A stretch of 15,272 nucleotides of DNA from Dehalococcoidia bacterium (lineage in GTDB: Bacteria; Chloroflexota; Dehalococcoidia; Dehalococcoidales; W693): the NCBI GenBank assembly GCA_011170385.1, contig DUFE01000043.1:1-15272 (forward strand), in the 5' to 3' direction. The translations under genes were made by a program, and so were the position numbers. Below, in pieces: positions 1 to 7,594 of the stretch. Below the pieces are notes generated by a model that saw only the letters and a program-made list of their open reading frames with translations, was not told where the DNA came from and did not search any database. Every line of letters starts with the position of its first letter. Positions within the stretch are counted from its first letter, which is position 1.

Positions 1-1125
1 ACCGTGGTCGCCTATGATATACGGGACGTTGAGAACGAGAAAGCAACCTGCGATGATAGCCATGGAATATAGCGTTTTCCTGAATCCTTCCTCCCTGAAT
101 ATAAGAATGAGATAGAAAGGGAGGAAAAACCAGGCAACCTGCTTGATGGCAATAGCCATACCCATAAACAGGGCTGGTAACCACAGCCTCTTTCTGGGAA
201 GTATCCAGGCAAGAAGAAGGAAAGGAAAGCATAGAAAACCGGTCTCTCCAGCGACAAGAGAGTTCCAGAGCTCAAGGCTGACGATAAAGGCGGCGATAAT
301 AAATATACGTAGCCTAGAAGGGGTTTTCCATATCGTGTAAGCCAGCACCGGCAACACGATAATGAAATATATAAGCCTTAAATCACTGATGCCGAAGAGA
401 GCAAATGGAGCCGAAACCAGAAAGCAGCCGGCAGGGTAACCCAGACTGGATTCCAGTTCAGGTGGTATATTTAGCGGGTTGTCTATAGCCTCCTGCGCTA
501 CAATCTGTATCTGCTTCGCATCTGGATATGGAAATATATTGGCGAACCTGCCCTCCCTCAATGGTGTCAGCTTGTCGAGAGGTACGTCGTATTCGGTAAT
601 AGCGCTGCCGATACTGGCTTCGGCATAGGGATTTTCGCCGTCGATAAAATTAAAAACTGCCTGGTGACACAGCGCGGTAGCATCATTGTAGGCAAAGGTA
701 TTATCGAAAGATTCAAAAATCTGGGGCGTATCCTCACCCAGTATGTTGATATTTACCGAGGTAAAGCCGATGGTTAAGATTATGGACAATTCCATGAGTC
801 CTACCACGAGAAGAATGGTAAAAATGGTGGCTGAAGTCGGTTTAAGCCAGCGCATATGATTGTGCAGCAGGTAGTCCGTTTTCGGTATGGCGATCATAAA
901 AAGGATAGCGAAGAATAGCAGCCAGACGAAGGTTCCTGAAATGAGCAGAGCCGGGCTGCCGACAACGAAACCAATGCCAGAGAGAGCCGAAGCGAGCAGT
1001 TTGACAGCGATGGCGATAAAAAAGAGCGATACTCTTGGTGTGAGGTGAGAGCGAGAATAGAAGCCCTTTACTCTACCGATAATATGTCTAACACGGCTTT
1101 CGTCGGCTTTTTCTTGTTCAGGCAT
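1..1125 (-). CDS. Polytopic membrane glycosyltransferase, GT-C/GT87-like (partial)
   Basis: The reading frame is open for 375 codons from an ATG at 1125 to the left edge, so the C-terminus is missing. The product is an integral membrane protein with about eight hydrophobic segments visible (near residues 33-56, 60-80, 98-122, 232-246, 250-266, 272-290, 295-340 and 352-372). A polar, probably extracytoplasmic stretch lies at about 123-230 and contains GENPY at 163-167. The NPY element in the first large loop and the GMAIAIK motif (322-328) with a lysine near a late membrane segment resemble GT87/DUF2029 polyprenol-phosphate-sugar-dependent transferases. These add mannose or similar sugars to envelope glycans. 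Family assignment is by motif only; donor and acceptor are unknown. The RBS is weak. The divergent isomerase and nucleotidyltransferase fit a sugar-metabolism context. A short ORF at 12-275 in another frame is a shadow. Confidence 0.6.
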   Translation of the reverse strand, partial: MPEQEKADESRVRHIIGRVKGFYSRSHLTPRVSLFFIAIAVKLLASALSGIGFVVGSPALLISGTFVWLLFFAILFMIAIPKTDYLLHNHMRWLKPTSATIFTILLVVGLMELSIILTIGFTSVNINILGEDTPQIFESFDNTFAYNDATALCHQAVFNFIDGENPYAEASIGSAITEYDVPLDKLTPLREGRFANIFPYPDAKQIQIVAQEAIDNPLNIPPELESSLGYPAGCFLVSAPFALFGISDLRLIYFIIVLPVLAYTIWKTPSRLRIFIIAAFIVSLELWNSLVAGETGFLCFPFLLLAWILPRKRLWLPALFMGMAIAIKQVAWFFLPFYLILIFREEGFRKTLYSMAIIAGCFLVLNVPYIIGDHG

Positions 1126-1159
1126 ATCTATTTCTACGTCCGTGACTAAGGTTATAGAT

Positions 1160-1188
1160 ACAATAAGCAGCCTGACACCCTTTGTCAA
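1160..1188 (-). promoter_or_regulatory. Sigma70 promoter of the GT87-like gene
   Basis: On the minus strand a consensus -35 TTGACA (1183-1188) is followed after 17 bases by TATTGT (1160-1165), four of six matches to TATAAT. Predicted transcription starts near 1153, giving a leader of about 28 bases before the ATG at 1125. Confidence 0.6.
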
Positions 1189-1209
1189 GGATGCATATTC
1201 TTAATACCT

Positions 1210-1238
1210 TTGACGGGTGTGGCGCTATGGGTTAAAAT
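1210..1238 (+). promoter_or_regulatory. Sigma70 promoter of the sugar isomerase operon
   Basis: TTGACG (1210-1215) and TAAAAT (1233-1238) are separated by 17 bases, each five of six matches to consensus. Transcription should start near 1245, before the ATG at 1272. It stands back to back with the minus-strand promoter at 1160-1188, with 21 bases between the two -35 boxes. Confidence 0.65.
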
Positions 1239-1271
1239 CAATCATTCTACCTGTGCAAAAGAGGCTAAAAG

Positions 1272-2339
1272 ATGGTTGACCTGGATAACCCCGAAATATT
1301 TAAAAAACCCGGTGTGGAAGAGATACTGGGTCATTTAAAACATTTCCCGTTACAGTGCCGGAAAGCCTGGGAGCAGGCTATGAGACTTGAACTGCCACAG
1401 GACTATCGGGATATCGACAAGGTTATTGTACTGGGCATAGGCGGCTCTGCCATCGGTGGGGAGATAGCCAGCCGTCTGGTTACGGAGGAAAGCAAGACGC
1501 CCGTATGGGTGCACCGAGAATACGGTCTGCCCGTTATCCCTGATGAAAAGACGCTGGTTATAGCATCAAGCTACTCCGGTAACACCGAGGAAACGCTATG
1601 CGGATTCATACAGTCCATGGATACGCCGGCTAAAAAGCTGACCATTACTACAGGCGGCAAACTTAAACAGCTTGCGGAAGAGAAAGGCATACCTTCTTTC
1701 GTTATAGATTACAAGTCGCCTCCAAGGATGGCTTTTCCGCACAGTTTCGTTCCGCTGGTCGTTATATTCCAGAAGCTCGGATTGCTCGGGGACAAGGCGG
1801 CGGATAACAAAGAGATGCTAGGAATACTTGAAGGTTTGAGAGCGGAATATGCAGAGTCTTCACCACTTGCATCCAACAGGGCTAAACAACTGGCAGCCAG
1901 TCTATATGGGCGCGTCGCGGTAATCTACGGGGGCGGGATACTATCGGCGGTGGCAAGGCGCTGGAAGGCCCAGTTCAATGAAAACGGTAAGAGCTGGGCG
2001 TTCTTCGAGCTACTGCCCGAGCTAAATCACAATGCCAGCGTCGGTTACCGGTTTCCCCTGGAAATAAAAGACAGAATGTTCGTTATTCTACTATATTCTA
2101 ATTTAATCAATACGCGAATAAGGCGGCACTATGAGGCATCGAACGCATTGCTGGTCCAAGAAGGAATTGAACACGAATCCATAGAAGCAAGGGGAGTGAG
2201 CGCTCTATCACATATAATAAGCCTTGTTTATCTGGGGGACTATCTCACCTGCTATCTGGCAGTGTTGAACGAAACCGACCCGGCAACGCTTGATGCCGTG
2301 GATTTCGTAAAGAGCTATCTCGCCCGATATATAGATTGA
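1272..2339 (+). CDS. Bifunctional phosphoglucose/phosphomannose isomerase (SIS family)
   Basis: This cytoplasmic enzyme interconverts glucose-6-P or mannose-6-P with fructose-6-P and so links glycolysis to activated-mannose and glucose pathways. The 355 residues match the usual size of the bifunctional PGI/PMI family found in archaea and some bacteria, which differs from classical PGI. The SIS sugar-phosphate site is visible as GIGGSAIGG (55-63) and SSYSGNTEET (99-108). The second half carries the family signature around FNENGK (235-240) and PELNHN (249-254), which supplies the catalytic Glu and His. The start at 1272 is supported by AGAGG at 1260-1264, seven bases upstream. The nucleotidyltransferase starts 31 bases after its stop, so the two are probably one operon. 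Family evidence is strong; preference for glucose or mannose substrate cannot be told from sequence. Confidence 0.9.
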   Translation: MVDLDNPEIFKKPGVEEILGHLKHFPLQCRKAWEQAMRLELPQDYRDIDKVIVLGIGGSAIGGEIASRLVTEESKTPVWVHREYGLPVIPDEKTLVIASSYSGNTEETLCGFIQSMDTPAKKLTITTGGKLKQLAEEKGIPSFVIDYKSPPRMAFPHSFVPLVVIFQKLGLLGDKAADNKEMLGILEGLRAEYAESSPLASNRAKQLAASLYGRVAVIYGGGILSAVARRWKAQFNENGKSWAFFELLPELNHNASVGYRFPLEIKDRMFVILLYSNLINTRIRRHYEASNALLVQEGIEHESIEARGVSALSHIISLVYLGDYLTCYLAVLNETDPATLDAVDFVKSYLARYID

Positions 2340-2370
2340 GGCGGATTGTAGGGCAAGCCATTATAAAGAG

Positions 2371-3438
2371 ATGAAGGCTTTAATACTGTGCGGGGGCAAA
2401 GGAACAAGGCTGATGCCCCTGACCCGAACCACACCCAAGCATCTGCTGCCGGTAGCGAACAAGCCTACCCTCTTTTATTTACTGGAGCAGATAAAAGATG
2501 CCAATATTTCTGATATCGGTATAGTGGTGTGTCCGGAGACGGGGATAAAGATAAACGAAGCTGTCGGCGATGGCTCTATGTGGAGCGCAGCGATAACTTA
2601 CATCAACCAGCCGCAACCACTTGGATTGGCTCATGCGGTAAAGGTATCGCAGGGCTTCCTGGGCGAAGAACCCTTTCTGATGCTTCTGGGCGATAACCTT
2701 ATTGATTGCGACACTGACGAGCTAATTGAGCGTTTTGAAGCAGGAAGTTTTGATGCGCTCATCACCCTCAAAGAGGTAAAAGACCCGAGCCGTTTCGGGG
2801 TAGCGGAGGTTGACGATGATGGTAAAGTCATTCATCTGGACGAAAAGCCGAGAGAACCGAAAAGCAGGCTGGCGATAGTCGGCGGATATGTATTCTCTCC
2901 AAAGATACACCAGGCGATAATGGAGACAAACCCGTCTTCGCGGAGAGAGCTGGAGATAACCGACGCCATACAGAAGATGATTGAAATGGGTGGCAGGGTG
3001 ACCAGCTATCATCTTAAAAGCTGGTGGTATGACATCGGCACCAGGGAAGGGCTACTGGAGGCGAACGGCGCTATTCTAAATGTTTATCTTAAGACAGATA
3101 TAAAAGGCAGCCTGGATAAAAAGAGCAAGGCTATGGGCAGGGTAACAGTGAAGAAGGGGACGACGATATCCGGCAGCATTATAAGCGGGCCGGTGTCTAT
3201 CGGCGAGGGTTGCCGTGTAAAGAATTCCCTTATCGGGCCGTTCGTCAGCGTCGGGAATGGGGTGGTGGTGGAGGATTCTTCGGTAGAGCATTCCATAATC
3301 CTGGATGGTTGCCATATATACGGAACAAAGGTAATCAGTAACAGCGTCATCGGCAGAAACACCAGGGTAAAGGCAAAAGGAAACGTTTCTGGTGTGATCG
3401 AGCTTCTGGCTGGAGATAGCGAAAATATCGTGCTGTGA
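2371..3438 (+). CDS. Glucose-1-phosphate thymidylyltransferase, long (StrD/RfbA-like) form
   Basis: A cytoplasmic sugar-nucleotide pyrophosphorylase, expected to make dTDP-glucose (or a related NDP-sugar) from sugar-1-P for envelope or O-antigen-like sugars. The N-terminal Rossmann nucleotidyltransferase domain (about 1-235) shows the signature GGKGTRL (8-14), the substrate lysine in TPKHLLP (21-27) and the metal-site motif LLGDN. The last third (about 245-345) has hexapeptide repeats of a left-handed beta-helix (for example ISGPVSIGEG, KNSLIGPFVS), typical of long forms and absent from short RfbA. Base specificity (dTTP or UTP) is not certain. The start gives the canonical MKALILCGG N-terminus, though the RBS (AAAGAG) lies unusually close to the ATG. 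The gene ends 9 bases from the convergent end of the small membrane-protein gene, with no clear terminator between. Confidence 0.85.
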   Translation: MKALILCGGKGTRLMPLTRTTPKHLLPVANKPTLFYLLEQIKDANISDIGIVVCPETGIKINEAVGDGSMWSAAITYINQPQPLGLAHAVKVSQGFLGEEPFLMLLGDNLIDCDTDELIERFEAGSFDALITLKEVKDPSRFGVAEVDDDGKVIHLDEKPREPKSRLAIVGGYVFSPKIHQAIMETNPSSRRELEITDAIQKMIEMGGRVTSYHLKSWWYDIGTREGLLEANGAILNVYLKTDIKGSLDKKSKAMGRVTVKKGTTISGSIISGPVSIGEGCRVKNSLIGPFVSVGNGVVVEDSSVEHSIILDGCHIYGTKVISNSVIGRNTRVKAKGNVSGVIELLAGDSENIVL

Positions 3439-3447
3439 GCTGAAACC

Positions 3448-3852
3448 TTACATAAGGATAAAAGGAACGGCAGCAGCTATCACGCCTATTGATACGACGG
3501 CGACGGTAAAAAGGTTATACCTCAAATTGTAGTTACCCAGCAACGCAGCATCGTAATAGCCGTCCACGCCCTGGTCTCGGTACATCTTCAGCAGACCGTT
3601 TATAAGAAGCTGTCTGCTCTGTTTCCCCCTCAACAGCCCTGATATAACCACGGAGTTAACAACTATCAGCAGGACGACGAATAAAACCATAACGATTGTT
3701 GTTGTGGCAGTCGGCTCATCGGTACTCGCCATTATGGAATTGGTAGCCAGAATCACCAGATTGAGGAGTATAGATGTAAGTATGAAGACTATATCGGTAC
3801 GGGCGTTCTGCTGCAATTCGTTGATGATGTGCTCGTGGACTCTTTCTATCAT
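3448..3852 (-). CDS. Small three-helix membrane protein, last gene of the ABC operon
   Basis: I do not recognise the family. The 134 residues contain a short amphipathic N-terminus (1-19), three predicted membrane segments (about 20-40, 52-73 and 113-134) and a polar loop at 74-112 with basic and aromatic residues. The third segment runs to the C-terminus. A strong RBS (GGGAGG, on the minus strand about 3857-3862) supports the start at 3852. It lies 41 bases downstream of the second ABC permease on the same strand, so it is likely co-transcribed. It may be an accessory subunit or regulator of the exporter, but that is only a context argument. It could instead be an unrelated passenger gene. 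Confidence 0.75.
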   Translation of the reverse strand: MIERVHEHIINELQQNARTDIVFILTSILLNLVILATNSIMASTDEPTATTTIVMVLFVVLLIVVNSVVISGLLRGKQSRQLLINGLLKMYRDQGVDGYYDAALLGNYNLRYNLFTVAVVSIGVIAAAVPFILM

Positions 3853-3893
3853 AAGGCCTCCCTTCAGGAGTATGATTTATCTATACGATTTTT

Positions 3894-4955
3894 TTAACTC
3901 CTGAACTGTCTGGATTTTTTCAATACAAGTATTATAACACCTATCAGTGCGATATCCAGCCCGACCAGTATAAAGAAGTTGGTCGAAATGCCTGACCAGC
4001 CGCCCCCCTGAAGGCTTATTTCTACCACCGGCTGCAGGGCATAATAAGTGGGAAATATCTTGGCTATCCACTCCGGTATCTGGGGAAACATATAGATAAA
4101 GACTGGAGCAAAGAGGAATATACCGCCGGATTTCCATATGGTGAAAAGAGTGGTGATGTCTTTAATCAGGGCGCCGGCGATTAATCCCAGCTCGGCAGCC
4201 ATAATGGCGCCGAATAACAGTACCATTACCAGCAACGGGGAGTTGGCGCCGAAGGCATTGTTCAAAACCAGAATGGCGATACCCATAAAGGTACTAAGAA
4301 CGATGCCAAGTATCGCCTTGGATATGAATATATCACCAATTGACGCTGGGGTTATAACAAGCGCCTCCAGAGTTTTCTTCTGCTTCTCATCTATTAGCGA
4401 TGTCGAAGGTAGCATCAGTCCGCCGAAGAATACGCCCATCAGTACCAGGAAAGGCAGCAGCCGCTCGTTCCAGGGAATACCGGTTTCTTCACCGAGGGTA
4501 ACCGATTCTATCTCTACGGGAACTTCCTGACCGGCAAGTGCTCTTACCAGATCAGCTATTGTTACCGGTATTATGGTACGGTTCTTAGCTAGGCTTTCCC
4601 CCCAGATATAACCTTCGATTGTTACTGATTCTCCTTGCTTAACCGCATCGTCAAAGCTGGTGGGCAGGACAATACCAATATCTACAGAGCCGTTTTCGGT
4701 TGCCTGTTTCAGCTCGGAGGTGTTGTCATAGACCTTGGTAGTAATAGAATCCAGCTCCTGAATATTTAACACTAATTGAGAATCGCCCTTGTCATAGATG
4801 CCGAGCTTCGGTCTTTCGGAGAAGAGCGTGCCGAAGGCGAGGGTGGCTATCAGGGTGAAGCCGATGGGTGCGATAACAGCCCAGACAAACATAAAGCTCT
4901 TCGGTCCGTGTATGAATTCCTTGCCCAGAAGAACGGCAGTCCGCTTGATGTTCAT
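3894..4955 (-). CDS. ABC-2 type transporter permease (second permease)
   Basis: Membrane half of an exporter of the ABC2_membrane_3 / YhgE-YbhR type. From the chosen start it has 353 residues: a first membrane helix at about 20-42, an extracytoplasmic domain of roughly 130 residues, then five hydrophobic segments from about residue 170 to the C-terminus. After the second helix comes LIDEKQKKTLEALVITPAS, the charged cytoplasmic coupling region typical of these permeases. A frame extension to 4991 adds 12 residues, but the ATG at 4955 has a strong Shine-Dalgarno and makes a 4-base ATGA overlap with the preceding permease, so it is preferred. Translation is therefore probably coupled and the two permeases likely form a heterodimer. 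Substrate is unknown; drug, lipid or ion export are all possible. Confidence 0.88.
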   Translation of the reverse strand: MNIKRTAVLLGKEFIHGPKSFMFVWAVIAPIGFTLIATLAFGTLFSERPKLGIYDKGDSQLVLNIQELDSITTKVYDNTSELKQATENGSVDIGIVLPTSFDDAVKQGESVTIEGYIWGESLAKNRTIIPVTIADLVRALAGQEVPVEIESVTLGEETGIPWNERLLPFLVLMGVFFGGLMLPSTSLIDEKQKKTLEALVITPASIGDIFISKAILGIVLSTFMGIAILVLNNAFGANSPLLVMVLLFGAIMAAELGLIAGALIKDITTLFTIWKSGGIFLFAPVFIYMFPQIPEWIAKIFPTYYALQPVVEISLQGGGWSGISTNFFILVGLDIALIGVIILVLKKSRQFRS

Positions 4956-6010
4956 TGGAACCTTCTCCTCAGTGCCATAATACCACACCATATTATAACA
5001 ATGTTAAATCCGAATAATATCAACAAGTTTACCCAGTTTTCGCCCCAACTGGCGTTAAAATTAGACGCCCGGTGGACGGTATCTACCAGATAATATGAGG
5101 GTATGGCTTTAGCCCAGCCAGTGATGATGCCGGGGAACATCACGCCGAATGCCGGTATGGCATATATTAACAGTATGGTAACACCCCAGCCCATAGATGA
5201 CAGCATATCTCTCGAAAGTGAGGCTACTAAAAAGCCAGTGCCGGTGAACATTGCGCTTCCCAGCAGCAGCATAGTTATAATTAACAGAGACTGCTGGTTA
5301 AGACCGCCGACGATCGCCATAAAAAGAACTCCCTGGACAAAGGCAAGACCGGTGCCCATAATGAGCTTGCCGGCGAATAGCTCGCGGGTGCTCATCGGGG
5401 TAATCAGCAGGGCTCTGATGGTGCCCTGTTCAACCTCTTCGCTGATGAGGCTGGCAAGCCCCATCATCTCAAACATTACCAGCACAATTACCAGCATAAC
5501 CCGCAAACGATCCCGCGTCGGTATCTGGTTCCCCAGCATATCCGTGCCCAGAACTTCAGATGATATGTCTATTGCCAGTGTCTGCCCCGTTTGCAGATAT
5601 GCCAGCTCTCTCACTGTCGTTTCGATGGCGTTGACAACCTCTTCAGTGGCGCTTGTGGAAAAATAGAGGGTTACCAGAGGCTTCTCACCAGAGGTAAATT
5701 TTTCCATGATATCCACCGGCAGCGATACGCCAGCGTGGTATATCCCTTCGGTTACCGCATCTTTGAGACTTTCGTCGGAATCGAAGGAAACGATGTTAAA
5801 TCCCTCTTCTGTCTGTAGTACCTTGAAGGCGGGAGGCAGCACCGGAGCATATAGACCGATATCCAGCTCCTCGTCAACAGAGGAGGGCATAACGAAGTAT
5901 ATAATGAGGTAAAAGACTATACCCAAAAAAGTGATATAGGCATAGAAGCGGTTCCTGAAAAAAAGTGCAAAGTCCTTGGCTACCAGCGCACGTATAACGC
6001 TGAGGTTCAT
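4952..6010 (-). CDS. ABC-2 type transporter permease (first permease)
   Basis: 352 residues with the same architecture as the downstream permease: helix 1 at about 20-40, an extracytoplasmic domain at about 41-165, then five or six further membrane segments to the end. The coupling motif ISEEVEQGTIRALLITPMS follows the second helix and matches the EEKxxGT-type cytoplasmic loop of ABC-2 exporters. The start codon overlaps the ATPase stop by four bases (ATGA at 6007-6010) and is preceded by GGAGG (6019-6023 on the minus strand). The gene itself overlaps the next permease by the same arrangement. The pair differ clearly in sequence, which supports a heterodimeric transporter rather than a recent duplication. 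Role as an exporter follows from the family; the cargo cannot be read from the sequence. Confidence 0.9.
   Translation of the reverse strand: MNLSVIRALVAKDFALFFRNRFYAYITFLGIVFYLIIYFVMPSSVDEELDIGLYAPVLPPAFKVLQTEEGFNIVSFDSDESLKDAVTEGIYHAGVSLPVDIMEKFTSGEKPLVTLYFSTSATEEVVNAIETTVRELAYLQTGQTLAIDISSEVLGTDMLGNQIPTRDRLRVMLVIVLVMFEMMGLASLISEEVEQGTIRALLITPMSTRELFAGKLIMGTGLAFVQGVLFMAIVGGLNQQSLLIITMLLLGSAMFTGTGFLVASLSRDMLSSMGWGVTILLIYAIPAFGVMFPGIITGWAKAIPSYYLVDTVHRASNFNASWGENWVNLLILFGFNIVIIWCGIMALRRRFQ
4961..4970 (-). promoter_or_regulatory. Shine-Dalgarno that fixes the second permease start
   Basis: The minus strand reads GAGGAGAAGG five bases before the ATG at 4955. No comparable site precedes the in-frame upstream start at 4991, so the shorter product is chosen. 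Confidence 0.75.
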
Positions 6011-6873
6011 TCGGTAAGCCTCCGCCCGGTAATCTTTATAAAGATATCCTCTAGTGTAGCTTCCTCGCTGTGAATGGTAACCACCTTCTCTTTCTCGAAA
6101 AGCCCGCGTACGGCATCAGCCGTCTGCGGTGTATCAAGGTCGATTTCGCGGCTCTCCAGCCTACCGTCCTTACTACTAATCCTAGCTTTAAGAGCCCGCT
6201 TGCCGTACTGCTGCTTTAGGTTGTGCGGCGTATCCAGAGCTACGATTTTACCCTGGTTCATAAACGCCACTCTGTCCGAAAGCTTGTCGGCTTCCATCAT
6301 ATCGTGGGTGGTAAGGAATATGGTCGCACCCCGTTTCCGCTCTTCGAGGATGATATTGCGTATGGCTTCGGATGATGTCGGGTCGAGTCCGGCGGTCGGC
6401 TCATCGAGGAACAGAATTTGCGGCTGACTGACCAGTGAGCGGGCTACCATTAGGCGCTGCTTCATGCCCTTGGAGTAGTTTTCCACGCGGTCTTTCTCAC
6501 GTCCGGCAAGTCCTACCCTTTTTAGAAGTGCGTAGCTATCGAAGTCCGTCACGCCGAAAAGACGTGCAAAAAGTTTGAGATTTTCTATAGCGCTCATTCT
6601 CTGATACAGATTCGTCTCTTCGAAGCAGACGCCGATTTCAGCCTGCACCCGCTCAACATTACGGGTAACGTCCATATCCAGCAGAGTCGCCTTTCCCTCT
6701 TTAGGTTTAAGCTGGCCGGTCAGAATCTTAACGGTGGTCGTCTTGCCAGCGCCGTTGGGTCCTAGGAAACCAAGAATCTCGCCCCTGGCAACGCTAAAGC
6801 TGATGTGATCGACGGCAACCAGATCGCCGTATAGATAGGTCAGGTTATCGGCAATAATAGCATTCTGCGCCAT
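6007..6873 (-). CDS. ABC transporter ATP-binding protein (ABC-2 exporter)
   Basis: Cytoplasmic ATPase that powers the two permeases encoded downstream. From the ATG at 6873 it has 288 residues. Walker A GPNGAGKT (38-45), signature YSKGMKQ (133-139), Walker B ILFLDEP (153-159), D-loop GLDP and the switch histidine H190 (LTTHD) are all present. At the Q-loop the usual Gln appears as Glu (CFEE, 83-86), a variant I believe occurs in related ABC-2 ATPases. A C-terminal region of about 70 residues ending in LEDIFIKITGR is the DUF4162-like tail typical of DrrA/CcmA-type exporters. A longer frame to 6924 exists, but an AAAGGAG site directly before 6873 decides the start. The longer frame would also overlap the promoter. 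First gene of the operon; divergent from the TetR gene. Confidence 0.93.
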   Translation of the reverse strand: MAQNAIIADNLTYLYGDLVAVDHISFSVARGEILGFLGPNGAGKTTTVKILTGQLKPKEGKATLLDMDVTRNVERVQAEIGVCFEETNLYQRMSAIENLKLFARLFGVTDFDSYALLKRVGLAGREKDRVENYSKGMKQRLMVARSLVSQPQILFLDEPTAGLDPTSSEAIRNIILEERKRGATIFLTTHDMMEADKLSDRVAFMNQGKIVALDTPHNLKQQYGKRALKARISSKDGRLESREIDLDTPQTADAVRGLFEKEKVVTIHSEEATLEDIFIKITGRRLTE

Positions 6874-6878
6874 GTCAA

Positions 6879-6885
6879 CTCCTTT
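6879..6885 (-). promoter_or_regulatory. Shine-Dalgarno that fixes the ATPase start
   Basis: AAAGGAG on the minus strand, five bases before the ATG at 6873. It favours the 288-residue product over the 17-residue longer frame that begins at 6924. Confidence 0.8.
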
Positions 6886-6912
6886 CGGAATGGGTAACAG
6901 ATTTTGACGGAT

Positions 6913-6941
6913 ATAATAACGCAACGTCTTGACATTGTCAA
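6913..6941 (-). promoter_or_regulatory. Promoter of the ABC exporter operon
   Basis: The minus strand has a perfect -35 TTGACA (6936-6941), a 17-base spacer and TATTAT (6913-6918), five of six matches to TATAAT. Transcription should start near 6906, leaving about 33 bases before the ATG at 6873. The -35 box is the right arm of the palindrome at 6929-6941. Confidence 0.8.
6929..6941. repeat. 13-bp perfect palindrome formed by two divergent -35 boxes
   Basis: TTGACA-T-TGTCAA. The left arm is the -35 of the TetR gene on the plus strand and the right arm is the -35 of the ABC operon on the minus strand. A protein bound here would block both promoters at once, so it is a candidate TetR operator, although the symmetry may simply arise from two abutting consensus boxes. 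Confidence 0.65.
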
Positions 6942-6956
6942 TACTTTTTGTATAAT
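6929..6956 (+). promoter_or_regulatory. Consensus promoter of the TetR gene
   Basis: Perfect TTGACA (6929-6934) and perfect TATAAT (6951-6956) with a 16-base spacer. The start of transcription would fall near 6963, only about 16 bases before the ATG at 6979, where no Shine-Dalgarno is visible. The repressor message would therefore have a very short leader. Confidence 0.85.
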
Positions 6957-6978
6957 ATTAGTAAATATATTACAAAAA
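6945..6978. repeat. 34-bp inverted repeat from the -10 to the TetR start, candidate operator
   Basis: Two 15-base arms (6945-6959 and 6964-6978) match at 13 of 15 positions around a 4-base centre. Each arm has TTTTTGTA at its outer end in the palindromic sense. It covers the TATAAT of the TetR promoter and ends directly at the start codon, a classic place for autorepression by a dimeric TetR protein. AT-rich composition makes chance symmetry easier, so this is a candidate only. Confidence 0.5.
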
Positions 6979-7575
6979 ATGAATGGCTTCGAACTTAGAA
7001 AAGAGAGGAAAAGGGAGAGCATCCGGCACGCCGCTATGGAGCTTTTCGGTACCTACGGCTTCGGCAAGGTAAGCATTAAAGACATTGCCCGCAAAGCCGG
7101 CGTCTCACATGTTACCATCTACAACCACTTCAATAGCAAAGAGGAGCTGGTGAACGACGTCGTGCGAACGGAGATAGAGAGGCTGGTGGAAAAATCAAGG
7201 GAGATCATAGATAGTGAAAGCGATTTCCTGGAAAAGATGAATCTTATCCGTTTCAGTAAGGTAGGTCTTGCCAGCCGCTACAATGGCGAGGTAATGAAGG
7301 CAGCTATCAACAATTCGCCGGAAACATACGAATACATCGATAAGCTGTGGCGCGAAAAGATAAACAAGCTGCTGGTGGAGCTTATAGAGGAAGGCAGGCG
7401 GAAAGGCTACATTAGCTCTGATATATCACAGGAAGCTATGCTGCTGTACTTCGATATGATACGAGCCGGTGCTTTCGCCAGCGTTGAAACCCTCGACAGG
7501 ATAAAAATTGATGCCAAGCTCGCCGATGACCTCAACCGCCTGTTCCTATATGGGCTGATAGACAAGAAAGACTGA
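6979..7575 (+). CDS. TetR/AcrR family transcriptional regulator
   Basis: A DNA-binding repressor of 198 residues, the usual family length. The N-terminal helix-turn-helix is clear at about 28-52 (KVSIKDIARKAGVSHVTIYN), preceded by the typical helix with AAMELFGTYGF. The C-terminal two thirds (about 60-198) is helical and should hold the ligand pocket and dimer interface. The frame can be extended to 6904, but that would start upstream of and across its own consensus promoter; the ATG at 6979 is the sensible start although it lacks a Shine-Dalgarno. It is transcribed divergently from the ABC exporter operon, with promoters that share one palindrome. By analogy with other TetR-ABC pairs it probably represses both itself and the exporter until an exported compound binds. 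Confidence 0.9.
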   Translation: MNGFELRKERKRESIRHAAMELFGTYGFGKVSIKDIARKAGVSHVTIYNHFNSKEELVNDVVRTEIERLVEKSREIIDSESDFLEKMNLIRFSKVGLASRYNGEVMKAAINNSPETYEYIDKLWREKINKLLVELIEEGRRKGYISSDISQEAMLLYFDMIRAGAFASVETLDRIKIDAKLADDLNRLFLYGLIDKKD

Positions 7576-7594
7576 GCTGAAGGGCGAATGGAGT

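Noticed and set aside
12..275. Minus-strand ORF of 87 codons
   Set aside because: It lies in another frame inside the open frame of the GT87-like membrane protein, which covers 1-1125 without a stop and has coherent membrane segments.
3439..3470. Bidirectional terminator between the convergent genes (CCTTA/TAAGG)
   Set aside because: The stem is five pairs with a two-base loop and no U-run follows on either strand.
5103..5666. 187-codon plus-strand ORF inside the first permease
   Set aside because: Antisense shadow of the well-supported permease; no RBS and no recognisable domain.
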